DNA from: Glycomyces tenuis DSM 44171
Lineage (GTDB): Bacteria; Actinomycetota; Actinomycetes; Mycobacteriales; Micromonosporaceae
Reading direction: 5' to 3'
Assembly: GCF_000427885.1 (NCBI RefSeq)
Contig: NZ_ATYW01000003.1
Location: forward strand, 387,511-451,510
Length of the DNA stretch: 64,000 nucleotides
The translations under genes were made by a program, and so were the position numbers. Shown here one piece after another: positions 46,740-54,544 of the stretch. The notes under the pieces were generated by a model. That model had not been told where the DNA came from, did not search any database, and was given only the letters and a program-made list of their open reading frames with translations. How positions within the stretch are numbered: position 1 is the stretch's first letter; each line of letters starts with the position of its first letter.

Positions 46740-46940
46740 ATGACCACCGAATCGCCGGAGAACCCGGAACCGCAAGAGGACGACCGTCCGCTCAACCGCG
46801 AAGAGCGCCGGGCCCTCGCCCACGGCAAGAAGGGCGCGAAGGGCGGCAAGAAGTCCATCGGCTCCAAGAAGTCCAACGTCCGCTCGCAGATGCCGAAGGG
46901 CGGCGTGGGGAAGTTCCAGCTGCCGACCAAGAACGGCTGA
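46740..46940 (+). CDS. Small basic protein, function unknown
   Basis: This 66-residue protein is not recognised. The first 20 residues are acidic (TTESPENPEPQEDDRP); the rest is highly basic and Gly/Lys-rich (HGKKGAKGGKKSIGSKKSN). A basic tail of this kind suggests binding to nucleic acid or the ribosome. ATG 46740 follows GAAGGGATCC. The base composition suits a coding gene, and a strong terminator closes it. Confidence 0.65.
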   Translation: MTTESPENPEPQEDDRPLNREERRALAHGKKGAKGGKKSIGSKKSNVRSQMPKGGVGKFQLPTKNG

Positions 46941-46952
46941 CCCCGAGCACCG

Positions 46953-46996
46953 CGGAGGGCGGCGGGCACCGGTTTTCCGGTGCCCGCCGCCCTCCG
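46953..46996. terminator. Bidirectional terminator
   Basis: A perfect 20-bp stem (46953-46972 with 46977-46996) with a TTTT loop stands between the convergent small basic protein gene and the first mannanase gene. Confidence 0.85.
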
Positions 46997-47001
46997 TCGT
47001 C

Positions 47002-48402
47002 TCAGGAGCCGACGCAGGTCACCTGCGGTGCGGCGGCCGTGCCGGTGCCGATGAAGCCGAAGACCTCGCGGGTCTGCCCGGAGGCGATCGAGCCGTTCCA
47101 GCCGACGTCGCCTGCGGTCACCGAAGCGCCCGAGGAGCTCAGCTCGGTGTTCCAGTGGCTCTGGACGGTCTGGTTCCCAGGCCAGGTCCAGTTCAGCGTC
47201 CAGCCGCTCAGGGCGTCCTGGTCGGCGGTGACGGACACGTTCGCCTGCCAGCCCGAGCCCCAGTCGCTGACGATCGCGATCTCGGCCGTGCAGTCGCCTT
47301 CCGGCGGTTCGGTCGTCGGGTCGTCCGGGGTGGTCGGGTCGTCGGGTGTGGTCGGGTCGTCCGGGTCCTCGCCGAAGACCGAGGCGCGCTCGGCGGTGTT
47401 GGCGACGCCGTTCTCGCTGTGGAAGACCCGCTCGCCCCAGCCGGTGATCTGGGCCGGGTCGAAGTTGAGCACCTGGTCGAGCCTGCTGTCGGAGTTGCCG
47501 GAGTAGGACCAGGCGATCCAGCCGATGCCGCGGGCCTCGGCCTCCGCCTGGATGGTGTCCCACGGGACCGGCTGGTCCCCGAAGGCGTCGCCGTACTCGC
47601 CGACGATGAGCGGCAGGCCCATCGCCTCGAAGGCGTCGAAGTAGTCGACGACCGACTGCGGGTCCGTGAAGACCCCGTACATGTGGATCGAGAACAGCGT
47701 GTTGGCGTCCTCGTCGGCCGCGGCCACCTCGGGAGCGGTGTCGCGCATCACGTACTGCCAGTCCTGGCCCCAGTTGGGGGCGTCGACCACGAGGGTGTGC
47801 TCGAAGCCGATGGAGCGCATCCGCTCGATGGCGGCGATCGTCGCGTCGGTCCACTGTGCGGCGTCGGTGTTGCCGATCGGCTCGTTGCCGATGTTGACGA
47901 GGATGTACTCCTCCTCGCCGGCGAGGACGTCGTACAGGCCTTCCCAGAAGTCGACCGACTGGTCGAGGCTGGCCGCGCCCTCCTGCTCGCCGTAGCCGGT
48001 GGTGTCGTGGTTCTCGAGGACGCAGATGACGCGCTGCGCCTTGCACTCGGCGACGATCGCGGCGACGCGCTCGGGAGTGGAGACGCCCCAGTTGCGCTCG
48101 CCGGAGCCGAGGACGACGCGGACCGTGTTCGCGCCGAATTCGCTCATCTCGGCGATGCTGTCGAACTCGTTCTGGAACCACACGTCGGGGTGGGTGGAGC
48201 CGCGCATGATGAACGGGTTGCCGTTCGCGTCGATCAACTGCGTGCCGTCGATGGTGAAGCCGCCCTCGGCCTGAGCGCTGGCCGGCAACAGCGCCCAGGT
48301 GCCGGCGAGGGCGACGGTGAGGGTGGTGAGGGCGGCGAGCAGCCACTTGCGCACTGCCGTCCGGCGCGGTAGCGCTCCCGCCGCGAGATCGATCTTGCTC
48401 AT
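47002..48402 (-). CDS. Secreted beta-mannanase, GH5 with CBM2 (copy 1)
   Basis: This 466-residue secreted enzyme has a long signal peptide (about 1-46, ending ASAQAEGG). The GH5 barrel contains LIDANGNPFIMRGSTHPDVW and APNWGQDW, typical of the mannanase subfamily GH5_8. Glu174 (NIGNEP) is the acid/base and Glu269 (IVGEYG) the nucleophile. A DDPTTP repeat linker and a CBM2 domain with Cys at both ends and exposed Trp (SDWGSGWQ, LNWTWPG) follow. It would cut mannan outside the cell. ATG 48402 follows GAAGGAC. Confidence 0.92.
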   Translation of the reverse strand: MSKIDLAAGALPRRTAVRKWLLAALTTLTVALAGTWALLPASAQAEGGFTIDGTQLIDANGNPFIMRGSTHPDVWFQNEFDSIAEMSEFGANTVRVVLGSGERNWGVSTPERVAAIVAECKAQRVICVLENHDTTGYGEQEGAASLDQSVDFWEGLYDVLAGEEEYILVNIGNEPIGNTDAAQWTDATIAAIERMRSIGFEHTLVVDAPNWGQDWQYVMRDTAPEVAAADEDANTLFSIHMYGVFTDPQSVVDYFDAFEAMGLPLIVGEYGDAFGDQPVPWDTIQAEAEARGIGWIAWSYSGNSDSRLDQVLNFDPAQITGWGERVFHSENGVANTAERASVFGEDPDDPTTPDDPTTPDDPTTEPPEGDCTAEIAIVSDWGSGWQANVSVTADQDALSGWTLNWTWPGNQTVQSHWNTELSSSGASVTAGDVGWNGSIASGQTREVFGFIGTGTAAAPQVTCVGS

Positions 48403-48444
48403 GTGAGTCCTTCGGGAGAAGTGAGTCAGTGCATCCCAACCTTC

Positions 48445-48464
48445 AACATAGATAAACATAGATA
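48445..48464. promoter_or_regulatory. Tandem 10-bp repeat upstream of mannanase copy 1
   Basis: AACATAGATA occurs twice head to tail (48445-48454, 48455-48464), read TATCTATGTT in the gene direction, 43 bases upstream of the ATG. Each copy holds a -10-like TATGTT. The patch is strikingly AT-rich for this genome, so it marks the promoter and may bind a regulator. Confidence 0.5.
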
Positions 48465-48505
48465 CTTTTAGATGGCAAGGAAAACTTTCGCCAGTTAAGG
48501 AAAGC

Positions 48506-48530
48506 GGGCGGCGGGCCTCGCCCGCCGCCC
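48506..48530 (-). terminator. Terminator after mannanase copy 2
   Basis: GGGCGGCGGG and its complement form a perfect 10-bp stem with a five-base loop, 60 bases past the stop of the second mannanase gene and upstream of the first one's promoter. It insulates the two tandem genes. Confidence 0.65.
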
Positions 48531-48590
48531 GTCCCTATGCGATCGATCCCGTCTCCGTCGCTGCGGAATCGGGGTGCGCCGCGGCCTCGG

Positions 48591-49991
48591 CTACGCCGCG
48601 CTGCACGTCACCTCGGGGGTGGCGGCCGTGCCGGTGCCGATGAAGCCGAAGACCTCGCGGGTCTGCCCGGAGGCGATCGAGCCGTTCCAGCCGACGTCGC
48701 CTGCGGTCACCGAGCCGCCGGACTGGCTCAACTCGGTGTTCCAGTGGCTCTGGACGGTCTGGCCGCCGGGCCAGGTCCAGTTCAGCGTCCATCCGCTGAG
48801 GCTCTCGCCGGCGGTGACGGACACGTTGCCCTGCCAGCCCGAGCCCCAGTCGTTGGCGACGGTGATCGCGGCGGTGCACTCGCCCTCCGGTGGGTCGGTC
48901 GTCGGGTCGTCCGGGGTGGTCGGGTCGTCGGGAGTGGTCGGGTCGTCCGGATCGTCGCCGAAGACCGTGGCGCGCTCGGCGGTGTTCACGATGCCGTTCT
49001 GGCTGTGGAAGACCTGCTCGCCCCAGCTGGTCAGCTGGTTCGGGTCGAAGTTCGTCACCTGGTCGAGGAACTCGACGCCGCTGCCGTTGCCCGAATAGGA
49101 CCAGGCGAGCCAGCCGATGCCGCGCGCCTGCGCCTCGTTCTGGACGGTCTCCCATGCGACCGACTGGCCGCCGTGCTGGAAGCCGTACTCGCCGACGATG
49201 AGCGGCAGGCCCATCGCCTCGAAGGCGTCGAAGTAGTCGACGACCGTCTGCGCGTTGGTGTAGACCTCGTACATGTGGACCGAGAAGAGCGTGTTGCCCT
49301 GGCTGTCGGCCGCGGCCACCTCGGGAGCGTTGTCGCGCATGATGTGCTCCCAGTCCTGGCCCCAGTTGGGGGCGTCGACCACGAGGGTGTGCTCGAAGCC
49401 GGACGAGCGCATCTCCTGGATGGCGCTCTTGGTGGCGTCGATCCAGCCCGAGGCGTTCTGGTTGCCCCACGGCTCGTTGCCGATGTTGATGAGGACGTAG
49501 GCCTCCTGGCCCTCCAGGACGCTCTGGATGCTCTGCCAGTAGTCCACCGCCTGGGCGAGCGACGCCGCGGCGCCCTCCTCGCCGTAACCGGTGGTGTCGT
49601 GGACCTCCAGGACGCAGACGATCTGGTTCGCCTTGCACTCTTCGATGATGTCGGCGACGCGGGACGCCGAGCTCGGGCCCCAGCGCTGGCCCGAGCCGAG
49701 GACGACCCGGACCGTGTTGGCGCCCAGGTCGCTCAGTTCGCCGTAGCTGGCGAACTCGCCTTCGTACCAGACGTCCGCGTGCGAGGACCCGCGCATGATG
49801 AACGGGTTGCCGTTGGCGTCGATGAGCTGCGTGCCCTCGATGTGGAAGCCGCCCTCGGCCTGGGCGTTGGCGGGCAACAGCGTCCAGATGCCGGCGAGGG
49901 CGACGGCGAGCGCGCTGACCGCGGCGAGCAGCCACTTGCGCATCGCCCGCCTGGATGGGGCCGTATCGGCCCTGAGGTGAATTTTATTCAT
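48591..49991 (-). CDS. Secreted beta-mannanase, GH5 with CBM2 (copy 2)
   Basis: This paralogue of the next gene has the same length, 466 residues, and the same order: signal peptide, GH5_8-type barrel, DDPTTP linker, CBM2. Glu173 (NIGNEPWGN) and Glu268 (IVGEYGFQ) are the catalytic pair. The barrel differs at many positions, while part of the CBM2 coding sequence is identical for 93 bases, suggesting gene conversion. ATG 49991 follows GAGGAATTT. An AT-rich upstream region with TTGACC near 50068 is the likely promoter, and TCGGTTAAT (50017-50025) resembles the locus operator. Confidence 0.92.
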   Translation of the reverse strand: MNKIHLRADTAPSRRAMRKWLLAAVSALAVALAGIWTLLPANAQAEGGFHIEGTQLIDANGNPFIMRGSSHADVWYEGEFASYGELSDLGANTVRVVLGSGQRWGPSSASRVADIIEECKANQIVCVLEVHDTTGYGEEGAAASLAQAVDYWQSIQSVLEGQEAYVLINIGNEPWGNQNASGWIDATKSAIQEMRSSGFEHTLVVDAPNWGQDWEHIMRDNAPEVAAADSQGNTLFSVHMYEVYTNAQTVVDYFDAFEAMGLPLIVGEYGFQHGGQSVAWETVQNEAQARGIGWLAWSYSGNGSGVEFLDQVTNFDPNQLTSWGEQVFHSQNGIVNTAERATVFGDDPDDPTTPDDPTTPDDPTTDPPEGECTAAITVANDWGSGWQGNVSVTAGESLSGWTLNWTWPGGQTVQSHWNTELSQSGGSVTAGDVGWNGSIASGQTREVFGFIGTGTAATPEVTCSAA

Positions 49992-50275
49992 GGAAATTCC
50001 TCGATCTAAGATGAATCGGTTAATCCCGATCTTCATATAGGGAAACACAAATATCTATAGAGGTCAATACTGTGGTGCGCAGGTGTTTCGGGCACCAGTG
50101 GTGACGGTTGTGCAGAGTGTTACTGAACCGAGAAAGTTGTTCAGTGAGCGGGGGCGCCGGCGACGCGCGCCGTCACCGAAGGGAACCGCGCCGAGGACCG
50201 AACACCGTCCGCCCCGGAAGCGGAGGGCCACACCGCGCTGGGCTCCGCCCGGACCCCGCTCCGTTCAGAGCGTTA

Positions 50276-50621
50276 GGGCCTGTTTAAGCGTTCCGGGCGA
50301 GGCGGTATCCGAGTCCATGTGTTCGCTCGCAGTGCCAAGGTACGGCTCGCCAGCGTCGCCGAGAGGGCGGAGGGGCGCCCGGATCCCGGTGTTGGATCCG
50401 GGCGCCCCGACAACGCAGCCTTCCCTTACCGAGCGCGATGTCGGGTGGTGGTGGGTGACGGGCACAGGGCTTGTGGCCGCGCAGCGGCGTCTGGTTCGGG
50501 TGGTGGTGGGTGACGGGCACAGGGCTTGTGGCCGCGCAGCGGCGTCTGGTTCGGGTGGTGGTGGGTGACGGGCGGGACACATGGGCCGGATACCGCCCGT
50601 TCGGGATGCTTAAACAGGCCC
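50276..50621. mobile_element. MITE-like element, copy 2
   Basis: The element has perfect inverted termini (GGGCCTGTTTAAGC at 50276-50289; complement at 50608-50621), flanked by TA on both sides, a likely target duplication. Subterminal GGCGGTATCCG/CGGATACCGCC also pair. A perfect 15-bp hairpin (50372-50386 with 50394-50408) has the same seven-base loop as copy 1. A 55-bp unit starting at 50443, 50498 and 50553 is amplified inside. The right end supplies the stop codon of the LacI-type gene. No protein is encoded. Confidence 0.8.
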
Positions 50622-51650
50622 TAGCGGCCCAGTCGAACCGCGCGGAGACAGCTGCGCCGGCGGGCACTGCGTCGCGAAGGAGCCGTCGGCGGCCCCCGAG
50701 TGCTCCCCGTCGATGAGCGACAGCAGCATCTCGACCGCCTTGGAGCCGTACGCCGGTATGTCGCGGCTGAACGCGGTCAGCGAAGGGTGGGTGAAGCGGC
50801 ACAGCGGCGAGTCGTCCCATGCCACGATCGACAGCTGCTCGGGCACCGCCAAGCCGAGCTCGTGCGCCACGCCGAGCCCCGAGATCGCCATGACGTCGTT
50901 GTCGTAGACCAGGGCCGTGGGCCGCGACGGCTGCGTGAGCAACCGCCTCGTGATCCTCGCCCCCTGCTCACCGGAGTAATCGCTGTGGACGGTCTCGAAC
51001 GACTCGAACGCCAGGTCCCCGGCCGCCTCGGCGAAGGCCCCGTCGCGGATGGTCGTGTGCAGCAGCCGCGGCAGCCCCGCCACGCGCGCCACCCGCCGGT
51101 GGCCGAGCGCGAACAGGTACTCCAGCACCTCGCGGCACGGCTCGGCGTCGTCGTGCCACACCGACGGCAGCGCCGAACCCTCGATCGGTCCGCCCACGGC
51201 CACCGCGGGCAGACCCAGCCGCGCCACCGCCTCGAGGCGCCGGTCGTCGACGCCCACGTCGCACAGCAGCACCCCGTCGACCCGCCGCTCGGCCCACCAC
51301 CGCCGGTACACCTCGAGCTCCTCGTCGACCGAGCCGACGATCTGCAAGGTCAGGCCGAGCGAGCCGGACGACAGCGTCGCCTCGATGCCGCTGATGAGCT
51401 CCATGAAGTACGGCTCGATGCCGAGCGTGCGGGCCGTGCGCCGCAGCGCGATGCCCACTGCCTGAGCCGAGGAGACCGACAGCGAGCGCGCCGCCCGGTT
51501 CGGCACGAAGCCCATCTCGGAGGCGATCGCCAGGATGCGCTCCCTGGTCGCCGCCGAGACGCCGGGACGCCCGTTGAGCGCGTACGAGACAGCGCCCTTG
51601 GAGACACCGGCCGCTTGGGCGATGTCGGCGATGGTCGTGCGTCTGCTCAT
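50610..51650 (-). CDS. LacI-family regulator of the mannan locus
   Basis: This 346-residue repressor has the N-terminal HTH (TTIADIAQAAGVSKGAVSYA, then LNGRPGVSAATRERI) and hinge (RAARSLS), then a periplasmic-binding-protein-like sensor domain with VDGVLLCD, VWHDDAEP and VAWDDSPLC. It most likely binds the twin operators at 57433-57450 and 57665-57682 and releases them on a mannooligosaccharide; this is inference from context. The last residues (LGPV) and TAA come from the terminal repeat of the element at 50276-50621. Confidence 0.88.
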   Translation of the reverse strand: MSRRTTIADIAQAAGVSKGAVSYALNGRPGVSAATRERILAIASEMGFVPNRAARSLSVSSAQAVGIALRRTARTLGIEPYFMELISGIEATLSSGSLGLTLQIVGSVDEELEVYRRWWAERRVDGVLLCDVGVDDRRLEAVARLGLPAVAVGGPIEGSALPSVWHDDAEPCREVLEYLFALGHRRVARVAGLPRLLHTTIRDGAFAEAAGDLAFESFETVHSDYSGEQGARITRRLLTQPSRPTALVYDNDVMAISGLGVAHELGLAVPEQLSIVAWDDSPLCRFTHPSLTAFSRDIPAYGSKAVEMLLSLIDGEHSGAADGSFATQCPPAQLSPRGSTGPLGPV

Positions 51651-51686
51651 GTCGTCTCCTTGTTGCCTTGTGCCGGTGGCCGCCTC

Positions 51687-51735
51687 AGCGGTCGCGAACG
51701 CCGAGCGGAGTCCCCGCTCGGCGTTCGCGACCGCT
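51687..51735 (-). terminator. Terminator of the ABC transporter operon
   Basis: A perfect 22-bp stem (51687-51708 with 51714-51735) and a five-base loop begin on the last base of the TGA of the ATPase gene. It separates the transporter from the LacI-type gene. Confidence 0.85.
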
Positions 51736-52616
51736 CAGGCCGCCACCCAGTGGCCCTCGTCCACTTCGCGCAGCGCCGGCGGGGCGACGTCGCGGTCCCC
51801 GTCCGGTTCGAGGTCCTCGAGGTCCACGGGGTCCTCCGACCACTTGCGATGCAGCTGCGGGACCGAGGCCAGCAGGTTCCGCGAGTACGGGTGCCGCGGG
51901 TCCCCGAACACCTTGCCCGTGGCGCCCATCTCCACCACCGCGCCGTGCCGCATGATGATGACCCGTTCGCTGATGTAGTTCGCCAGGGACAGGTCGTGGG
52001 TGACGAACAGCACGCCCAGACCGCGCTCCTTGAGATCCCCCAGCAGATTGAGCACGTCGATCCTGGTCGAGGCGTCCAGCATACTGATGATCTCGTCGGC
52101 CACGAGCAGCTCGATGTCGAGCAGCAGCGCCCGCGCGATGAGCATCCGCTGGAGCTGCCCGCCGCTGAGCTGGTGCGGGTATTTGCGCAGCACGGCGGTC
52201 GGGTCGAGCCCCACCGACAAGAGCGCCTGGTCGACCTTGTCGCTCCACTCGGCGCGCTTGACGCCGGGGAAGAACGACTCCCGGACGGTCTCCAGGACCC
52301 GGTCGGCCTTGAAGATCGGGTTGTAGCTGCTGAACGGGTCCTGGAACACGCCCTGCACGCGCCGGTAGTACTCCTTGCGCTCGCCGTGCCGCGCGGCGGT
52401 GATGTCCTGCCCGTTCAGGCGGATCGAGCCGCGCGAGACCGAGATCAGCTGGAGCACCATCTTCCCGATCGTGGTCTTGCCGCTGCCGGACTCGCCCACC
52501 ACCGAGAGCACCTCGCCGGGAGCGATGGAGAAGCTGACGTCGCGCACGGCCGTCAGCCGCTTCGAGCCGAGCGAGCCGACCCGGTACGACTTCCACACGT
52601 TCTGGAGTTCGAGCAT
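51735..52616 (-). CDS. Oligosaccharide/peptide ABC importer, ATPase (DppF-like)
   Basis: This 293-residue ATPase has Walker A GESGSGKTT (41-49), a Q-loop at VFQDPFSSYNP, signature LSGGQLQRM and Walker B LLVADEIISMLDAS with the catalytic Glu. The DEIISMLD form differs from the usual DEPTSALD but is common in cello- and manno-oligosaccharide importers of the peptide class. The stop coincides with the terminator stem. It pairs with the ATPase one base upstream. Confidence 0.9.
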   Translation of the reverse strand: MLELQNVWKSYRVGSLGSKRLTAVRDVSFSIAPGEVLSVVGESGSGKTTIGKMVLQLISVSRGSIRLNGQDITAARHGERKEYYRRVQGVFQDPFSSYNPIFKADRVLETVRESFFPGVKRAEWSDKVDQALLSVGLDPTAVLRKYPHQLSGGQLQRMLIARALLLDIELLVADEIISMLDASTRIDVLNLLGDLKERGLGVLFVTHDLSLANYISERVIIMRHGAVVEMGATGKVFGDPRHPYSRNLLASVPQLHRKWSEDPVDLEDLEPDGDRDVAPPALREVDEGHWVAA

Positions 52617-52617
52617 G

Positions 52618-53571
52618 TCAGTTCGCCACCTTCCAGCACGAGGCCACGTGGTCGTCGGCGATCGCCACCGCCGGGGGATCCTCGGTGCAGCGCTCGTGCG
52701 CGAGCGGGCACCGCTCGCGGAAACGGCACCCGGTGGGCGGGTTCAGCAGCTGCGGCGGCTTGCCGGGGATGCTCTTGAGCCGCTTGTCGCCGTATTCGAG
52801 CCCCACTTCGGGCAGCGCCCCGATGAGCGCCTGCGTGTAGGGGTGCTGCGGCGAGTTGATGATGGTGTCGGCCGGTGCCTTCTCGACGACCTGGCCCGCG
52901 TACATGATCATGATCGTGTCGGCGATCTGGTAGACCAGGGACAGGTCGTGGGTCACCACGATCATGCTCTTGACGAAGCCCAGGTCGCGGAACCGCACGA
53001 GCGTCTCGGCGACGGCCTTCTGGTTGGACACGTCGAGCGCCGACGTGACCTCGTCGGCGATGAGCAGACTCGGGTCCAGCAGCGTCGACAGCACCATGAC
53101 CATCCGCTGCTTCATGCCGCCGGACAGCTCGATCGGGTAGTTGTCGAGCACCTTCTCGGACAGCCCGACCAGTTCGAGGCGCCGCACCAGCTCGGGGCGG
53201 ACCTCCCGGAAGGACTTGCCCTTGGCGCGGAGCAGGTCGGCGGTCAGCTTGCCGATCTTGCGGGTCGGGTTCATCGCGCTCATCGAGTACTGTGGGATGA
53301 TCGACACATCGGTGAAGCGGCGCGCGTTCATCGCGCGGTCGTCGCCGATGGGCAGCTCCTCGCCGTCGAGCACCGCGGTGCCGCCGACGTGCCGCATGCG
53401 GCCGTCGAGCCGGATCAGGCTCTTGCCGAGCGTGGTCTTGCCGCAGCCGGACTCGCCGGCGAGGCCCATGATCTCGCCGTCCTCGAGCCCGAAGGTGACC
53501 CCGTCGAGGGCGCGGACGTCGCCGCGCAGAGTGCGGTAGTGGACGCGGAGGTCCTCTACTTGCAGTGCCAT
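52618..53571 (-). CDS. Oligosaccharide/peptide ABC importer, ATPase (DppD-like)
   Basis: This 317-residue ATPase has Walker A GESGCGKTT (39-47), signature LSGGMKQRM, Walker B LLIADEVTSALD and a C-terminal Cys-rich extension GCRFRERCPLAHERC, as in the Dpp/Opp family. It forms a heterodimer with the next ATPase and drives sugar uptake here, judging from the mannanase and mannosidase neighbours. The 91-base gap upstream contains a possible small frame. Confidence 0.9.
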   Translation of the reverse strand: MALQVEDLRVHYRTLRGDVRALDGVTFGLEDGEIMGLAGESGCGKTTLGKSLIRLDGRMRHVGGTAVLDGEELPIGDDRAMNARRFTDVSIIPQYSMSAMNPTRKIGKLTADLLRAKGKSFREVRPELVRRLELVGLSEKVLDNYPIELSGGMKQRMVMVLSTLLDPSLLIADEVTSALDVSNQKAVAETLVRFRDLGFVKSMIVVTHDLSLVYQIADTIMIMYAGQVVEKAPADTIINSPQHPYTQALIGALPEVGLEYGDKRLKSIPGKPPQLLNPPTGCRFRERCPLAHERCTEDPPAVAIADDHVASCWKVAN

Positions 53572-53660
53572 GGCCGTCCCTCCTTCGCCGCCGCGCCGGG
53601 CACTTCCATGGCCTTGGACACCGCCAAGGCGTTGCCGGTCCTGAAACGAATACCTGCCAT
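53556..53660 (-). other. Possible small ORF between permease and ATPase
   Basis: An ATG at 53660 with GAGGGA in front opens a 34-codon frame beginning MAGIRFRTGNALAVSKAMEV and overlapping the start of the ATPase gene. It might be translated to couple the two genes, or be chance. Confidence 0.25.
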
Positions 53661-53662
53661 GG

Positions 53663-54544
53663 CTACATTTCCCTCAGCTTCGGGTTGAAGACCTCGTCGA
53701 GGCCGACGTTGGTGATGTACAGCGCGCCGACGATCGCGGTGATCGCCATCCCGGGCGGGACGAACCACCACCACAGTCCGAGGTGGAGCGAGCTCCAGGC
53801 CATGGCCTGCTGCATCATGGTGCCCAGGGAGACGGCGTTGGTCGGCCCCAGGCCGATGAAGTCGAGCATGGCGGCGAACAGGATCGCGCCGCCGAACAGC
53901 AGGATCACCGACATCAGCAGGTAGGAGGCCATGTTCGGCATGATCTCCCTGACGATGATCTGCGGGGCGCGCTTGCCGGTCAGCTTCGCCAGGTCCACGT
54001 AGTCGCGGTTGCGCAGGGTGAAGGTCTGGGCCCGCACGGCCCTGGCGACCCACGGCCACGAGAACAGGCCGATGATGATCGCCTGGCTGACGATGCCGCG
54101 CACCTCCAGGTAGGAGCTGATGACGATGAGGACGGCCAGCGCCGGCAGCACGAGGACGACGTTGGTGAGCATGTTGAGGAACTCGTCGACCAGCCCGCCG
54201 CGGTAGCCGGCGGTGAAGCCGACGCTCAGCCCCACGGTGAAGGCGATGAGGGCGCCGAGCCCGCCCACCACATAGGACGAACGCAGGCCGTGCACGAACT
54301 GCGCGAACACGTCCTGCCCGAAGTAGGTCGTGCCCATCCAGAACTCGCCCGAAGGCGCCTCGGACTTCGGCCCGACGTACTCGTTGGGGGAGCCGGACAG
54401 GAAGAACGGGCCGATGACGCCGAGCAGCAGGAGCCCGATCACGATCGTCAGGCCGATGACGACCTTGGGGTTGCGCAGCGCGAAGTACAGGTGCTCGCTG
54501 CGTTTGCCGATCACGTCGGCATCGGGTGTGACGCTGGTGGTCAT
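53663..54544 (-). CDS. Oligosaccharide/peptide ABC importer, permease (DppC-like)
   Basis: This 293-residue permease has six membrane helices. One lies at the N-terminus (KVVIGLTIVIGLLLLGVIGP); the BPD_transp core follows. The EAA loop toward the ATPases is KLTGKRAPQIIVREIMPN. The ATG overlaps the stop of the upstream permease gene (ATGA). Confidence 0.9.
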   Translation of the reverse strand: MTTSVTPDADVIGKRSEHLYFALRNPKVVIGLTIVIGLLLLGVIGPFFLSGSPNEYVGPKSEAPSGEFWMGTTYFGQDVFAQFVHGLRSSYVVGGLGALIAFTVGLSVGFTAGYRGGLVDEFLNMLTNVVLVLPALAVLIVISSYLEVRGIVSQAIIIGLFSWPWVARAVRAQTFTLRNRDYVDLAKLTGKRAPQIIVREIMPNMASYLLMSVILLFGGAILFAAMLDFIGLGPTNAVSLGTMMQQAMAWSSLHLGLWWWFVPPGMAITAIVGALYITNVGLDEVFNPKLREM

